Source of the DNA: Dactylosporangium vinaceum
GTDB lineage: Bacteria; Actinomycetota; Actinomycetes; Mycobacteriales; Micromonosporaceae
Reading direction: 5' to 3'
Assembly (NCBI RefSeq): GCF_019904175.1
Contig: NZ_CP061913.1
Location: 6,324,001 to 6,388,000 of the forward strand
DNA: 64,000 nt
Under the pieces are notes generated by a model. The model saw nothing but the letters and a program-made list of their open reading frames with translations. It was not told the origin of the DNA and searched no databases. Positions 1 to 8,902 of the stretch are shown piece by piece. How positions within the stretch are numbered: position 1 is the stretch's first letter; each line of letters starts with the position of its first letter. A program made the translations under genes and the position numbers.

Positions 1-1665
1 GCCGGTGCGCTCGGCGGCGGGGATGAACTCGGCCGGCGGGACCAGGCCGCGGGTCGGGTGGCGCCAGCGGGCCAGGGCCTCGACGCCGACGATGCGGCCG
101 CTGTGCAGGGACATGATCGGCTGGTAGTGGAGGGTGAACTCGCCGGCGTCCAGGGCCCGGCGCAGCTCGCCGCCGAGCTGGGCGTGGTCGGCGACCGGCT
201 GGTCCATGCCTTCGTGGTACCGCACCCAGTTCGCCTTGCCCCGCTGCTTGGCCGCGTACATGGCCACGTCGGCGGTGCGCAGCAGGTGGTCGAGGGCGGT
301 CGCCGCGGGGGCCGTGGCGATGCCCACGCTCGCGTGCACGAGGAGGCGGTGCGCGCCCATCGGGCCCCCGAACGCGTCGAGGATGCGCTGCGCGATGGTC
401 TCGCCGAGCGCCGTCGCCTCGGTGACGAGCACGGCGAACTCGTCGCCGCCGAGGCGCGCGGGCAGGCCGTCGCGGCCGGTCTCGCGGCGCAGCACGTCGG
501 CGACCGCGATCAGCAGGTCGTCGCCGACGTCGTGGCCGAGCGAGTCGTTGACGGTCTTGAAGTCGTCCAGGTCGACCAGGAGCACCGTCGCGCCGGTCCG
601 CTCGAGCTGCTCGGCCAGACGCCGGCGGAACAGGGCGCGGTTGGCCAGGCCGGTCAGGCCGTCGTGGGTGGCCTCGTGCTGCAGGCGCTCCTGGGTCAGC
701 CGCCGCTCGCGCAGGAGGCGGGCGTTCTCCCGGAAGGCGACGAACTGCCGGATGGTGACCAGGCCGGTCACCAGCACGGTGGCGACGATGACGAGCTTGC
801 CGGTCCAGGTGACGGTGCCCGGGATGACGGCGATGAGCGGCACGTCGACGGCGGCGACGGCGAGGTACGGCAGCCAGACGTTGGCCCGGCCGCGGCGTTC
901 GGCGCCGGCTCGCCACTGGCGGCGCACGGCCAGGGTGCCCAGGAACGGGGCGATCGGCATGACGACGGCCTGGGCCGGGACCGTGCCGGCGTCGCCGCCG
1001 AGGACCATGCACACGGCCACGCCCGCGCCGCACAGCCCGCACAGGCCGATCAGGCGCAGCGCGACCCGGTCGATCGGGCCGCCGGCGATGTAGGCGACCT
1101 TGGTGATCCCGCCGACGGCGAACGCGAACGACATGCCCAGCAGGATCAGGGCCTGGATGCTCCACACCCGGGTGCCGCCCAGCATCGGGGCGAGGCCGAA
1201 GTGGAACAGCACGGTGCTGCCGCCGAGGAACGCGATGGCCCGGTCGAGCCACTGCTTCCAGCGCTCGCCGGGGCTGGCGATGCCGAGCGGCACCCGGCCC
1301 ATCGCCCACATGGCGGCGACGAAGCCGATGCCGGCGAGGATGGCGGCGGCCGGCGGCATGGTCGGCAGGACGGCGGTGTCGCGGAACCCGGCGGCGGCCA
1401 GCACCCAGTATCCGGCGCTGACACCGGCGAACGCCACGAGCAACAACCGCCAGAACCGTTTCGCCGGTACTGTCAGCGGCGCACGACGCAGCAGATCGAG
1501 CACGGCGGCCACGGTCACGGCGGCGCCGATCGGCAGCCACAGGAACGAGACCGCCGCCGGCCCCACGCCGGTGACGATCCAGAGGACGTACCACAGCGTG
1601 CCGGCGGCGGCGAGCGCACCGGTGGCCACCACGTAGCGCAGCGGGGCGCGATGCACGGCGGTCAC
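1..1665 (-). CDS. Membrane-bound diguanylate cyclase/phosphodiesterase (GGDEF-EAL), 3' part missing
   Basis: A cyclic-di-GMP turnover protein running off the left edge; 555 codons are visible. The first about 310 residues are a run of hydrophobic segments (roughly 7-9 membrane spans) with no recognised ligand domain. A GGDEF domain follows, with the intact signature RLGGDEFAVLV near residue 406, then the start of an EAL domain (YQPI, then VEALARWRHP near residue 529). No RxxD inhibitory site sits at the usual offset before GGDEF. The chosen GTG at 1665 precedes the first hydrophobic stretch; other GTGs follow closely. The catalytic state of the EAL domain cannot be judged because most of it lies outside the window. 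Confidence 0.9.
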   Translation of the reverse strand, partial: MTAVHRAPLRYVVATGALAAAGTLWYVLWIVTGVGPAAVSFLWLPIGAAVTVAAVLDLLRRAPLTVPAKRFWRLLLVAFAGVSAGYWVLAAAGFRDTAVLPTMPPAAAILAGIGFVAAMWAMGRVPLGIASPGERWKQWLDRAIAFLGGSTVLFHFGLAPMLGGTRVWSIQALILLGMSFAFAVGGITKVAYIAGGPIDRVALRLIGLCGLCGAGVAVCMVLGGDAGTVPAQAVVMPIAPFLGTLAVRRQWRAGAERRGRANVWLPYLAVAAVDVPLIAVIPGTVTWTGKLVIVATVLVTGLVTIRQFVAFRENARLLRERRLTQERLQHEATHDGLTGLANRALFRRRLAEQLERTGATVLLVDLDDFKTVNDSLGHDVGDDLLIAVADVLRRETGRDGLPARLGGDEFAVLVTEATALGETIAQRILDAFGGPMGAHRLLVHASVGIATAPAATALDHLLRTADVAMYAAKQRGKANWVRYHEGMDQPVADHAQLGGELRRALDAGEFTLHYQPIMSLHSGRIVGVEALARWRHPTRGLVPPAEFIPAAERTG

Positions 1666-1728
1666 GGCCTCATCTATCGGCCGCGCGGCGCCCGGATCAA
1701 GGTGTTGACGGCACGTCCCGGGCGGGCA

Positions 1729-1759
1729 CGGAACTTTCATGGCCCATTCGCAACTTTCG
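1729..1759. promoter_or_regulatory. Paired operator-like repeats upstream of the xylanase gene
   Basis: CGGAACTTTCA (1729-1739) and CGCAACTTTCG (1749-1759) lie exactly 20 bp apart, about two helical turns, roughly 100-130 bp before the xylanase start. They resemble the palindromic GAAA-N-TTTC element I recall being reported upstream of actinomycete xylanase genes: the second copy differs by one base from CGAAACTTTCG, the first by two. The region also lies upstream of the divergent GGDEF-EAL gene, so it could act on either. Function is inferred from similarity and position. Confidence 0.45.
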
Positions 1760-1860
1760 GGGCTGTTGCGCCTTGATATGCCCTCTAGTGCGAGTACCCC
1801 CGAAGCAATATTTCCGGAACGTCGTTGACAGCTTCCAGCGTCATCGACGAGCTTCGAGCC

Positions 1861-2925
1861 ATGAAGCGCTTCAGACTCCTCCTCGGGGCCGCCTGCGCCG
1901 CGGCGCTGGCCGTGACCTCACTGACGCTGACCGGCACCGCCCATGCCGAGGCGGACCGGACCATCACGTCGAACCTCACCGGCACCCACAACGGCTACTT
2001 CTTCTCGTACTGGAAGGACAGCGGCAACGTCACGATGAACCTGGGCGCCGGCGGCAGCTACAGCGTCCAGATGAACGGCATCAACAACTCCGTCGTCGGC
2101 AAAGGCTGGAAACCCGGCTCCAACCACACCGTCAACTACTCCGGCTCATTCAACTGCGGCGGCAACTGCTACCTCGCCCTCTACGGCTGGACCACCAACC
2201 CCCTCATCGAGTACTACGTCGTCGAAACCTACGGCAACTACAACCCCAGCAACGGCACCCAACGCCTCGGCTCCGTCACCACCGACGGCAGCACCTACGA
2301 CATCTACCGCACCCAACGCGTCAACCAACCCTCCATCATCGGCACCGCCACCTTCTACCAATACTGGAGCGTCCGGCAGAACAAACGCGTCGGCGGCACC
2401 ATCACCACCGCCAACCACTTCAACGCCTGGGCCAGCCTCGGCATGAACCTCGGCTCCCACGACTACCAGATCCTCGCCACCGAGGGCTACCAGAGCAACG
2501 TCAGCTCCAACATCACCGTCAGCGAAGGCTCCGGGCCGACGGGCGGGCCGACCACCCCGCGCTCGCCGACGCCCGGCACGTCCTCGAGCCCGCCCCCGAA
2601 CAACGGCGGCGGCGGGGCCTGCAAGGTGACGAACCAGGTGAGCGCCTGGAACACCGGGCTCACCGACAACATCACCATCACGAACACCGGCTCGACCGCC
2701 ATCAACGGCTGGCAGCTGAAGTTCAACCTGGCGTCCGGCCAGAGCATCACGTCGGGCTGGAACGCCACGTACTCACCCTCGACGGGCGCCGTCACGGCGA
2801 CCAACGCGAGCTACAACGGCAGCCTCCCGCCGGGCGGCTCGACAACCATCGGCTTCCAGGCCAACCACAGCGGCAACAACGCCGCGCCGACCGGCTTCAC
2901 GCTCAACGGCGCCGCCTGCAGCTGA
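1861..2925 (+). CDS. Secreted endo-1,4-beta-xylanase, GH11 with CBM2
   Basis: Hydrolyses beta-1,4-xylan outside the cell. The 354-residue protein has a signal peptide ending in AHA (about residue 29), a GH11 jelly-roll (about 32-220), a Ser/Pro/Thr linker (about 223-250) and a C-terminal cellulose/xylan-binding CBM2 with its terminal Cys pair. The GH11 nucleophile is E117 in PLIEYYVVE and the acid/base is E208 in ATEGYQSN. The ATG at 1861 starts directly before the basic-hydrophobic signal sequence, so it is preferred over an upstream TTG at 1825. Operator-like repeats precede it and a strong hairpin follows the stop, so it is probably transcribed alone. Confidence 0.95.
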   Translation: MKRFRLLLGAACAAALAVTSLTLTGTAHAEADRTITSNLTGTHNGYFFSYWKDSGNVTMNLGAGGSYSVQMNGINNSVVGKGWKPGSNHTVNYSGSFNCGGNCYLALYGWTTNPLIEYYVVETYGNYNPSNGTQRLGSVTTDGSTYDIYRTQRVNQPSIIGTATFYQYWSVRQNKRVGGTITTANHFNAWASLGMNLGSHDYQILATEGYQSNVSSNITVSEGSGPTGGPTTPRSPTPGTSSSPPPNNGGGGACKVTNQVSAWNTGLTDNITITNTGSTAINGWQLKFNLASGQSITSGWNATYSPSTGAVTATNASYNGSLPPGGSTTIGFQANHSGNNAAPTGFTLNGAACS

Positions 2926-2940
2926 GTCTGTGCTCCACCG

Positions 2941-2972
2941 CGCCCGGGCCCGGCCACCGCCGGTCCCGGGCG
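2941..2972. terminator. Hairpin between convergent xylanase and small membrane gene
   Basis: CGCCCGGGCCCGG pairs with CCGGTCCCGGGCG around a 6-nt loop, with one internal mismatch in a 13-bp stem. It starts 16 bp after the xylanase stop and lies just beyond the 3' end of the convergent small gene, so it could terminate both. There is no U-tract, as is usual in high-GC actinomycetes. Confidence 0.65.
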
Positions 2973-2980
2973 TGCCGCGT

Positions 2981-3271
2981 TCACCGCGCACCCGGCTCCC
3001 GCGCCGCCCCGGCGAACACGTCCTCGCCCCGGCGGTATGCGGCGTACGCCCGCTCCAGCTCCGCGACAAGCGCTCCCGCGTCGGTGCCCGCCCCGGCCGC
3101 GCCCACCGGCCCGCCGGGGCCGGCCTCGGCCTCCTCGACCTCGGTCTGCCACACCTCGGGATTGAAGAACCGGTGCCACCGCGGCCCGAAGAGCTCCTCG
3201 CCCCGCAGCACCAGGTACAGCGCCACGCCGAGCAGCACCAGCCCGCTGCCCGCCCCCACGACTCCGATCAC
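2981..3271 (-). CDS. Small single-span membrane protein, unknown function
   Basis: A 96-residue protein with one N-terminal hydrophobic segment (VVGAGSGLVLLGVALYLVL, about residues 4-22) followed by a soluble tail rich in Glu, Ala and Gly. The tail contains an RWHRFFNPEVW stretch and an amphipathic helix near the C-terminus. The start is GTG with a purine-rich GAGAGGCGGGGG stretch just upstream. No family is recognised. It stands alone, convergent with the xylanase and divergent from the metallo-hydrolase gene. Coding bias supports it as a real gene. Confidence 0.6.
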   Translation of the reverse strand: MIGVVGAGSGLVLLGVALYLVLRGEELFGPRWHRFFNPEVWQTEVEEAEAGPGGPVGAAGAGTDAGALVAELERAYAAYRRGEDVFAGAAREPGAR

Positions 3272-3416
3272 GACGGCCCCCGCCTCTCGGTACTCTCACT
3301 GACACCACGCGTTACGACGCCGAAGTACCCCCGGAAGTTGAAACAATCGCTGCGTACTTCCCGACAGTTGTCGATGCTTCGGGCTCAGCCCGTAAGCCGG
3401 CCCGTAAGCTCGGCCC

Positions 3417-4310
3417 ATGCTCGAGACCGTGGTGCCCGGGGTGTACGCGTGGGTCCAGCCGGACGGCACCTGGTGGGTGAACAACGCCGGCGCGGTCGTC
3501 GGCGGCGACGACGTCTTCATCGTGGACACCTGCGCGACCGAGGCCCGCACCCGCCGTTTCCTCGCGGCCGTCGACGGGGTGGCCGCGGGCCGGCCGGTGC
3601 GGATGGCGGTCAACACCCACCAGCACGGCGACCACACCTACGGCAACTGCCTCCTGCCCGCCGCCACCGTGCTGTTCGGCCACGAGCACATGCGCGAGGC
3701 GCTGCGGACCGACCCGATCATCGACGGCTGCCCGCCGTTCTGGACGCCGGTCCCCGACTGGGGCGACGTCACCCGCCGGCTGCCCGACGTCGCCGTGCGC
3801 GACGCGGTGACCGTGCACGCCGGCGGCCGGCGCATCGAGCTGCGCCACCCGGGCGGGACCGCGCACACGCCCGGCGACCTCGTGGCGTGGCTGCCCGAGG
3901 AGCGGGTGCTCTTCGCCGGTGACCTGGTGTTCAGCGGACTGACGCCGCTGGTGCTCATGGGCTCGGTCGGCGGGGCGGCGCGGGCCCTGGACTGGATGGC
4001 GGCGCTGGAGCCCGAGCACGTGGTGCCGGGGCACGGGCCGGTCCTGCACGGCCCGCAGATCGGGGCGGCGTTCGCGAAGCTGCGGCGGTACTACACGGCC
4101 GTCACCGAGGCCGCGGACCCGGGACTGACACCGCTGGAGGCGGCCCGCGCCTTCGACCTCGGCGAGTTCGCGGACTGGGCCGACGCCGAGCGGATCGTGC
4201 TGAACCTGCACCGGGCCTACGCCGAGCGCGCCGGCGCCGAGCCGGACCTGATCGCCGCGCTGCGGGACGCCGTCGCGTGGCGCGGCGGGCCGATGCCGAC
4301 CTCCGTGTAG
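3417..4310 (+). CDS. Metallo-beta-lactamase-fold hydrolase
   Basis: A 297-residue MBL-fold enzyme. The metal-binding signature appears as NTHQHGDHTYGN (HxHxDH, about residues 64-75), with further ligand positions in HPGGTAHTPGD and FAGDLVF and a late VPGHGPV His. This pattern fits the glyoxalase II/quinoprotein-relay-like branch of the superfamily with a dinuclear zinc site; the substrate cannot be read from sequence. No signal peptide is visible, so it is probably cytosolic. It is followed after 121 bp by an MFS pump on the same strand, far enough for an independent promoter. Confidence 0.85.
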   Translation: MLETVVPGVYAWVQPDGTWWVNNAGAVVGGDDVFIVDTCATEARTRRFLAAVDGVAAGRPVRMAVNTHQHGDHTYGNCLLPAATVLFGHEHMREALRTDPIIDGCPPFWTPVPDWGDVTRRLPDVAVRDAVTVHAGGRRIELRHPGGTAHTPGDLVAWLPEERVLFAGDLVFSGLTPLVLMGSVGGAARALDWMAALEPEHVVPGHGPVLHGPQIGAAFAKLRRYYTAVTEAADPGLTPLEAARAFDLGEFADWADAERIVLNLHRAYAERAGAEPDLIAALRDAVAWRGGPMPTSV

Positions 4311-4431
4311 GCCGCGCCGACGCCGGTTGCCTTCGGGGAGCCGCACGGTCGCCGTGCCGCCGCCGCGCTCAGCAACCCGGCCTGTCAGCCGATCGGGCAG
4401 CTCGACCGCGACTGCTGACCGGAGAGGCCAC

Positions 4432-5931
4432 ATGACGACAACCACCAACCGACCGGGGACGGCGGGCGCCGGCCACGCCGACCCGGTGGCGCACCCGCAC
4501 CACGCGCGGCGCTGGGCCATCCTCGGTGTGCTCGGCCTCGCGCAGCTCATGGTGGTGCTCGACGCCACGATCGTGAACATCGCACTGCCGTCGGCGCAGC
4601 GGGCGCTGGGCTTCTCCAACGAGTACCGCCAATGGATCGTCACCGCCTATGCGCTGGCCTTCGGCGCGCTGCTGCCGCTCGGCGGGCGGGTCGGTGACCT
4701 GATCGGGCGCAAGACGACGCTGATCGTCGGGCTGGTCGGCTTCGCGGCCGCGTCGGCCGCCGGTGGTGCCGCGCAGGGCTTCGGCACGCTTGTCGGGGCC
4801 CGGGCCGCGCAGGGCGCGTTCGGTGCGCTGCTCGCGCCGGCGGTGCTGTCGCTGCTGACGACGACGTTCACCGACGCGAAGGAGCGGGCGAAGGCGTTCG
4901 GGATCTACGGCGCCATCGCCGGGGCCGGCGGCGCGACCGGGCTGCTGCTCGGCGGGGTGCTCACGGAGTACCTCGACTGGCGCTGGTGCATGTACGTCAA
5001 CGTCCTGTTCGCCGTGGCCGCCACCGTCGGCGCCGCGTCCCTGCTGCACAACCAGCGCGGCGGCGCGGGCAGCCGGCTCGACGTGCCCGGCACGCTGACG
5101 GTGTCGGCCGGCCTCTTCTCGCTCGTGTACGGGTTCGCCAACGCGGAGACCCACGCCTGGGGCAGCCCGGCCGTGTGGGGCTGGCTCGTCGCGGCCGTGG
5201 CGCTGCTCGCCGCGTTCGTCGTCATCGAGACCCGGGTCGCGCACCCGCTCGTCCCGCTGCGCGTGCTGCTCGACCGCACCCGCGGCGGCGCGCTGCTGAC
5301 CGTCCTCACCCTCGGCGTCGGCATGTTCGCCGTGTTCCTGTTCCTGACCTACTACCTGCAGCAGAACCTCGGCTTCAGCCCGATCCGCAGCGGCGCCGCG
5401 TTCCTGCCGATGATCGGCGCGCTGGCCGTGACCGCGACCACCGCCACGAGCGTCGTCGTGCCCCGCGTCGGCCCGCGCCCGCTCGTCCCGGCCGGCTTCC
5501 TGATCGCCGCCGGCGGCCTGCTCTGGCTCACCGGCCTCGACGTGCACTCCGGCTACGCCGGCAGCGTGCTCGGCCCGCTGATCATCACGGGCGTCGGCAT
5601 CGGCCTGGCCATGGCCCCGGCCATGACCGCCGGCACGTCGGGCGTCGCGGCGCAGGACGCGGGCGTGGCCTCGGCGCTCGTCAACACCGCCCAGCAGGTC
5701 GGCGGCTCGGTCGGCACCGCCGTGCTGAGCACGATCGCCTCCAGCGCCCTCACCCACGCCCTGGCCGGTCAGCAGCCGACCGCCGCGGCGATGGCGTCGG
5801 CCGCGATCGACAGCTACACGACGACGTTCACCTGGGTCGCCGGGTTCTTCGTGGTCGGCGCCGTGCTCAGCGGCCTGCTGCTGCGCACCGGCCCGCTGCC
5901 CACCGGAGCCGCTCCGGCCGCGCACATGTAG
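4432..5931 (+). CDS. MFS drug/H+ antiporter, DHA2 (EmrB/QacA) type
   Basis: A 499-residue inner-membrane exporter with about 14 predicted spans, the DHA2 arrangement. Motif D1 is visible in LDATIVNIALPSAQRAL and motif A in GGRVGDLIGRK; motif C-like Gly residues follow in GAIAGAGGATGLLLGG. It is likely to use the proton gradient to expel hydrophobic compounds; the substrate is unknown. The ATG at 4432 has a GGAGAGG ribosome-binding site at 4421-4427, which decides against the reading frame's upstream starts. No regulator is adjacent. Confidence 0.92.
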   Translation: MTTTTNRPGTAGAGHADPVAHPHHARRWAILGVLGLAQLMVVLDATIVNIALPSAQRALGFSNEYRQWIVTAYALAFGALLPLGGRVGDLIGRKTTLIVGLVGFAAASAAGGAAQGFGTLVGARAAQGAFGALLAPAVLSLLTTTFTDAKERAKAFGIYGAIAGAGGATGLLLGGVLTEYLDWRWCMYVNVLFAVAATVGAASLLHNQRGGAGSRLDVPGTLTVSAGLFSLVYGFANAETHAWGSPAVWGWLVAAVALLAAFVVIETRVAHPLVPLRVLLDRTRGGALLTVLTLGVGMFAVFLFLTYYLQQNLGFSPIRSGAAFLPMIGALAVTATTATSVVVPRVGPRPLVPAGFLIAAGGLLWLTGLDVHSGYAGSVLGPLIITGVGIGLAMAPAMTAGTSGVAAQDAGVASALVNTAQQVGGSVGTAVLSTIASSALTHALAGQQPTAAAMASAAIDSYTTTFTWVAGFFVVGAVLSGLLLRTGPLPTGAAPAAHM

Positions 5932-6038
5932 CCGGATGTTTGCCCGGGTGCGCGGCGGGTATCGCGGAACGGTTGCGCATCGGGAGCCGTTTGCCCGGTT
6001 CGGCCCGCAACCGGGCCGGGCGCGTCCATGCTGACGCC

Positions 6039-7319
6039 ATGAGTGGACTGGGGGCGCGGCTGCCCCGCGGTGCGCGGTTGTCCGATGCGTCGCGGGCGGC
6101 CCGCCATACGATCGTGGTCCGGCTGCTGTGGCTGCACGTCCCGGCGCTGCTGATCCTGGGGCTGCTGGGGCCGATGCCGGCCTGGGAGGCCGTGGCGCTG
6201 CCGGCCGCTGTCGCGCTCGTGGCCGCGGCGGCCGGGCGCGCCCGCGGCGGCCCGGCGGGCTCCCTGGCCAGTGCCGGGCTGATCCTGTGCACGCTGATCG
6301 CCGTCGAGCTCTCGGGCGGCGCGATCGAGGCGCACATCCACCTGTACGCGGTCCTCGTCTTCGTCGCGCTCTACCAGCGCTGGATGCCGCTGCTGTGCGC
6401 CGTGCTCATCGTCGTGGTGCACCACGCCGTGCTCGGGCTCGTCGCGCCGCAGCGGGTGTTCGGCATGATGGACATGTCGCCGGTCATGGCGCTGGGCCAC
6501 GTGGCCGTCCACGCGGGCCTGCTCGTGCTCGAGATCGTCGGCATCCTGGTGTTCTGGCACTTCGCCGAGCAGGTCGAGCGGGACAACGAGCGGCTGGCCG
6601 CGGACGCCGCGCGGGACCGCGAGCAGGGCGAGCGGGCCGGCCACGAGGCGCGGACGCTGGCCGCGGACGAGGCGCGGGCCCGGGCCGAGCGGGCGGCCGC
6701 CCGGGCCGAGCAGATCACCGCCGACATCGCCGGCATCGGCGGGCAGGCGCGGGCCGCCATCGACGCGGTAAGCGCCGTGGACGCCGAGCTCAACCAGCTC
6801 ACGGGCGCGGTCCGCGAGGTGGCCACCCGCTCCGGTCAGGCGGCCGGGAGCGCGGCCGGCGGCCTGGACACCGCCCGCTCGGCCACCGAGAAGGTCGGCC
6901 GGCTCGAGCGGTCGGTGGCCGAGATCGCCGAGGTCAACGCCCTCATCGCCCAGCTGGCCGCCCAGACCAACCTGCTGGCCCTCAACGCGACGATCGAGGC
7001 CGCCCGGGCCGGGGAGCTGGGCAAGGGCTTCGCGGTCGTCGCCACGGAGGTCAAGGAGCTCGCCCAGCAGACGGCGACCTCGGTCGACCGGGTCAACACG
7101 GTGATCTCGGCGATCACGGAGCAGACCGCCGAGGTCGCCCGCACCTTCGCCTCGACGTCGAGCGCGGTCGAGGAGATCCACGTCCTGCAGCTCGACATCG
7201 CCGGCTCGGTCGAGCGCCAGGCGGCCACCCTGGACTCGGTCGCCGGGCAGCTCTCCACCGCCACCGGCGCCGCCCAGCAGGTCCTGGACGGCCTCGACCG
7301 GCTCGCGGCGAGCGGCTGA
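6039..7319 (+). CDS. Methyl-accepting chemotaxis protein with integral-membrane sensor
   Basis: A 426-residue receptor. The first about 180 residues hold several membrane spans and no periplasmic ligand domain; they include a His-containing segment (EAHIHLYAVLVFVALY, then VVHHAVLG) like that in a known MCP subgroup. A charged coiled coil follows (about 185-240), then the signalling hairpin with the conserved tip LIAQLAAQTNLLALNATIEA and GKGFAVVATEVKELA. It signals to CheA/CheW to bias flagellar movement, so its presence suggests a motile stage. The ATG at 6039 is the last start before the membrane region. It converges on a STAS gene 21 bp downstream. Confidence 0.9.
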   Translation: MSGLGARLPRGARLSDASRAARHTIVVRLLWLHVPALLILGLLGPMPAWEAVALPAAVALVAAAAGRARGGPAGSLASAGLILCTLIAVELSGGAIEAHIHLYAVLVFVALYQRWMPLLCAVLIVVVHHAVLGLVAPQRVFGMMDMSPVMALGHVAVHAGLLVLEIVGILVFWHFAEQVERDNERLAADAARDREQGERAGHEARTLAADEARARAERAAARAEQITADIAGIGGQARAAIDAVSAVDAELNQLTGAVREVATRSGQAAGSAAGGLDTARSATEKVGRLERSVAEIAEVNALIAQLAAQTNLLALNATIEAARAGELGKGFAVVATEVKELAQQTATSVDRVNTVISAITEQTAEVARTFASTSSAVEEIHVLQLDIAGSVERQAATLDSVAGQLSTATGAAQQVLDGLDRLAASG

Positions 7320-7324
7320 CCGGC

Positions 7325-7361
7325 GCCGGGCGGCCGCCGCTCAGGCCGCGGCCGGCCCGGC
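7325..7361. terminator. Possible hairpin between convergent MCP and STAS genes
   Basis: GCCGGGC-GGCCGC pairs with GCGGCC-GGCCCGGC with a one-base bulge. It sits in the short gap and runs into the last codons of the STAS gene. A bidirectional terminator is plausible, but the surroundings are so GC-rich that chance folding is possible. Confidence 0.35.
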
Positions 7362-7673
7362 GGGCAGCGTGTTCACGATCGTGAAGATCTGGTCGAGCGC
7401 GGTCAGCCGGAACGTGCGCAGCAGCCGCTCGTGCGGGCTCACCAGCGTCAGCTGCTGGCCGCGACCGACCAGCCGGTGGTACACGCTGACCAGCACCCCG
7501 AGCGCGCTGGAGTCGATGAACTGCACGGCCGCGACGTCGACGTACAGCGCCGCCTGGCTCTCGTCGAGCACGGCGTGCAGGTAGCGCCGCAGCTCCGGCG
7601 ACGTCGCAATGTCCAGGTCACCGGCGGCCGTGACCACCGTCACCTCCAGACCCTGCTGCATCGACAACTCCAC
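7341..7673 (-). CDS. STAS-domain anti-sigma factor antagonist
   Basis: A 110-residue single STAS domain of the SpoIIAA/RsbV type. In this family the unphosphorylated form binds an anti-sigma kinase and frees a sigma factor. The phospho-acceptor region FIDSSALGVLV is intact, with S56 as the expected phosphorylation site. The start is GTG at 7673 with GGAGG seven bases upstream; an in-frame ATG lies at 7661. No kinase is adjacent, so its partner is encoded elsewhere. It contrasts with the STAS domain of the fusion protein at 56098-57222, which lacks this Ser. Confidence 0.88.
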   Translation of the reverse strand: MELSMQQGLEVTVVTAAGDLDIATSPELRRYLHAVLDESQAALYVDVAAVQFIDSSALGVLVSVYHRLVGRGQQLTLVSPHERLLRTFRLTALDQIFTIVNTLPAGPAAA

Positions 7674-7951
7674 AGGGCCTCCACATCCGCACGCCGGCCC
7701 GCACGGACCGTGGCGACGATCGTAGCGCGGTGAGCTCCCTACCTTACGTATTCGCGTTGCGCGCCGCGACCGGCCGGCTGTCGATCACCCGGCCGCCGGA
7801 CACGCCGACGAGCTCGGCGGCGAGGTTCACCGCGGCCGCGGCAGTGGTCCGGCGCCACCCGGATCGTCGCCCCGGTGCGGCCGGGAGCGGCCCGCCCGAA
7901 CCCACAGCCCGCTGCCAGCCTGCTCACAGCCGGCCCGGCCAGCCTGAACGC

Positions 7952-8878
7952 ATGGACGACACCAGGTATGAGGGCCGCCCGCTCCCCCGGCCCGACGAGG
8001 AACTGACGGACCAGGGTCTCGGCTTCGACATCGGGACCATCGTGCGGCGCCGGCAGGTGCTGCGGGCGTTCGGGCTCGGCGCGGCGGTGGCCGGGCTGAC
8101 CGCCGCGTGCAGCGACGACCTCGACCCGGCCGCGGGCCCGTCGGCGAGCGCCTCCACGGCGACGGACGCCGCGGCCGCGGGCGAGATCCCGGACGAGACC
8201 GCCGGGCCCTACCCCGGCGACGGCTCCAACGGCCCGGACGTGCTCAACCAGAGCGGCATCGTCCGCCGCGACATCCGCTCCTCCTTCGGCACCGCCACGG
8301 GCACCGCGCAGGGCGTCCCGATGACCCTGGAGCTGTCCATTGTGGACATGGCGAACGGCGGCACCCCGTTCGCCGGCGTCGCGGTCTACGTCTGGCACTG
8401 CGACCGCGAGGGGCGCTACTCGCTGTACACGCAGGGCGCCCAGGACCAGAACTACCTCCGCGGCGTCCAGGTCGCCGACGCCCAGGGCCGGGTCTCGTTC
8501 ACGAGCATCTTCCCGGCCTGCTATTCGGGTCGCTGGCCGCACATCCATTTCGAGGTGTACCCCGACCAGGCGAGCATCACCGAGTCGTCGAAGGCCATCG
8601 CCACGTCGCAGGTCGCGCTGCCGAAGGCCACCTGCGACACCGTCTACGCCCAGTCCGGGTACTCCGCCTCGGTCCAGAACCTGTCCCGCGTGACACTGCA
8701 GAGTGACAACGTGTTCGGCGACGACGCCGGCGCCCTGCAGCTCGGCGCGGTCACCGGCAACGTCACCAACGGCCTCGCCGTCTCCCTGGTCGCCCGGGTC
8801 GACACGCGCACCACACCGACCGGCGGCGGCATGGGCCCCGGCGGGCCCGGCGCGGGCGGCGCGCCGCCGAGCCGCTGA
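7952..8878 (+). CDS. Exported intradiol ring-cleavage dioxygenase-like protein
   Basis: A 308-residue protein related to the beta subunit of protocatechuate 3,4-dioxygenase. An RRRQVLRAFGLG twin-arginine-like stretch leads into a hydrophobic segment and a lipobox (LTAAC), so it is probably exported and lipid-anchored. Candidate non-heme iron ligands are Tyr residues in VYVWHCDREGRYS and the His pair in RWPHIHFEVY. Exported members of this family are common in actinomycetes and most have no known substrate, so the role is uncertain. The tail is Gly/Pro-rich. The ATG at 7952 precedes the whole conserved architecture. A flavin split-barrel gene follows after 24 bp. Confidence 0.85.
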   Translation: MDDTRYEGRPLPRPDEELTDQGLGFDIGTIVRRRQVLRAFGLGAAVAGLTAACSDDLDPAAGPSASASTATDAAAAGEIPDETAGPYPGDGSNGPDVLNQSGIVRRDIRSSFGTATGTAQGVPMTLELSIVDMANGGTPFAGVAVYVWHCDREGRYSLYTQGAQDQNYLRGVQVADAQGRVSFTSIFPACYSGRWPHIHFEVYPDQASITESSKAIATSQVALPKATCDTVYAQSGYSASVQNLSRVTLQSDNVFGDDAGALQLGAVTGNVTNGLAVSLVARVDTRTTPTGGGMGPGGPGAGGAPPSR

Positions 8879-8902
8879 CGCGCGGGCGGCCGGGGTGCCA
8901 TC

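Noticed and set aside
58..1776. Plus-strand open frame of 572 codons at the left edge
   Set aside because: The minus strand encodes a GGDEF-EAL protein with intact motifs in the same interval.
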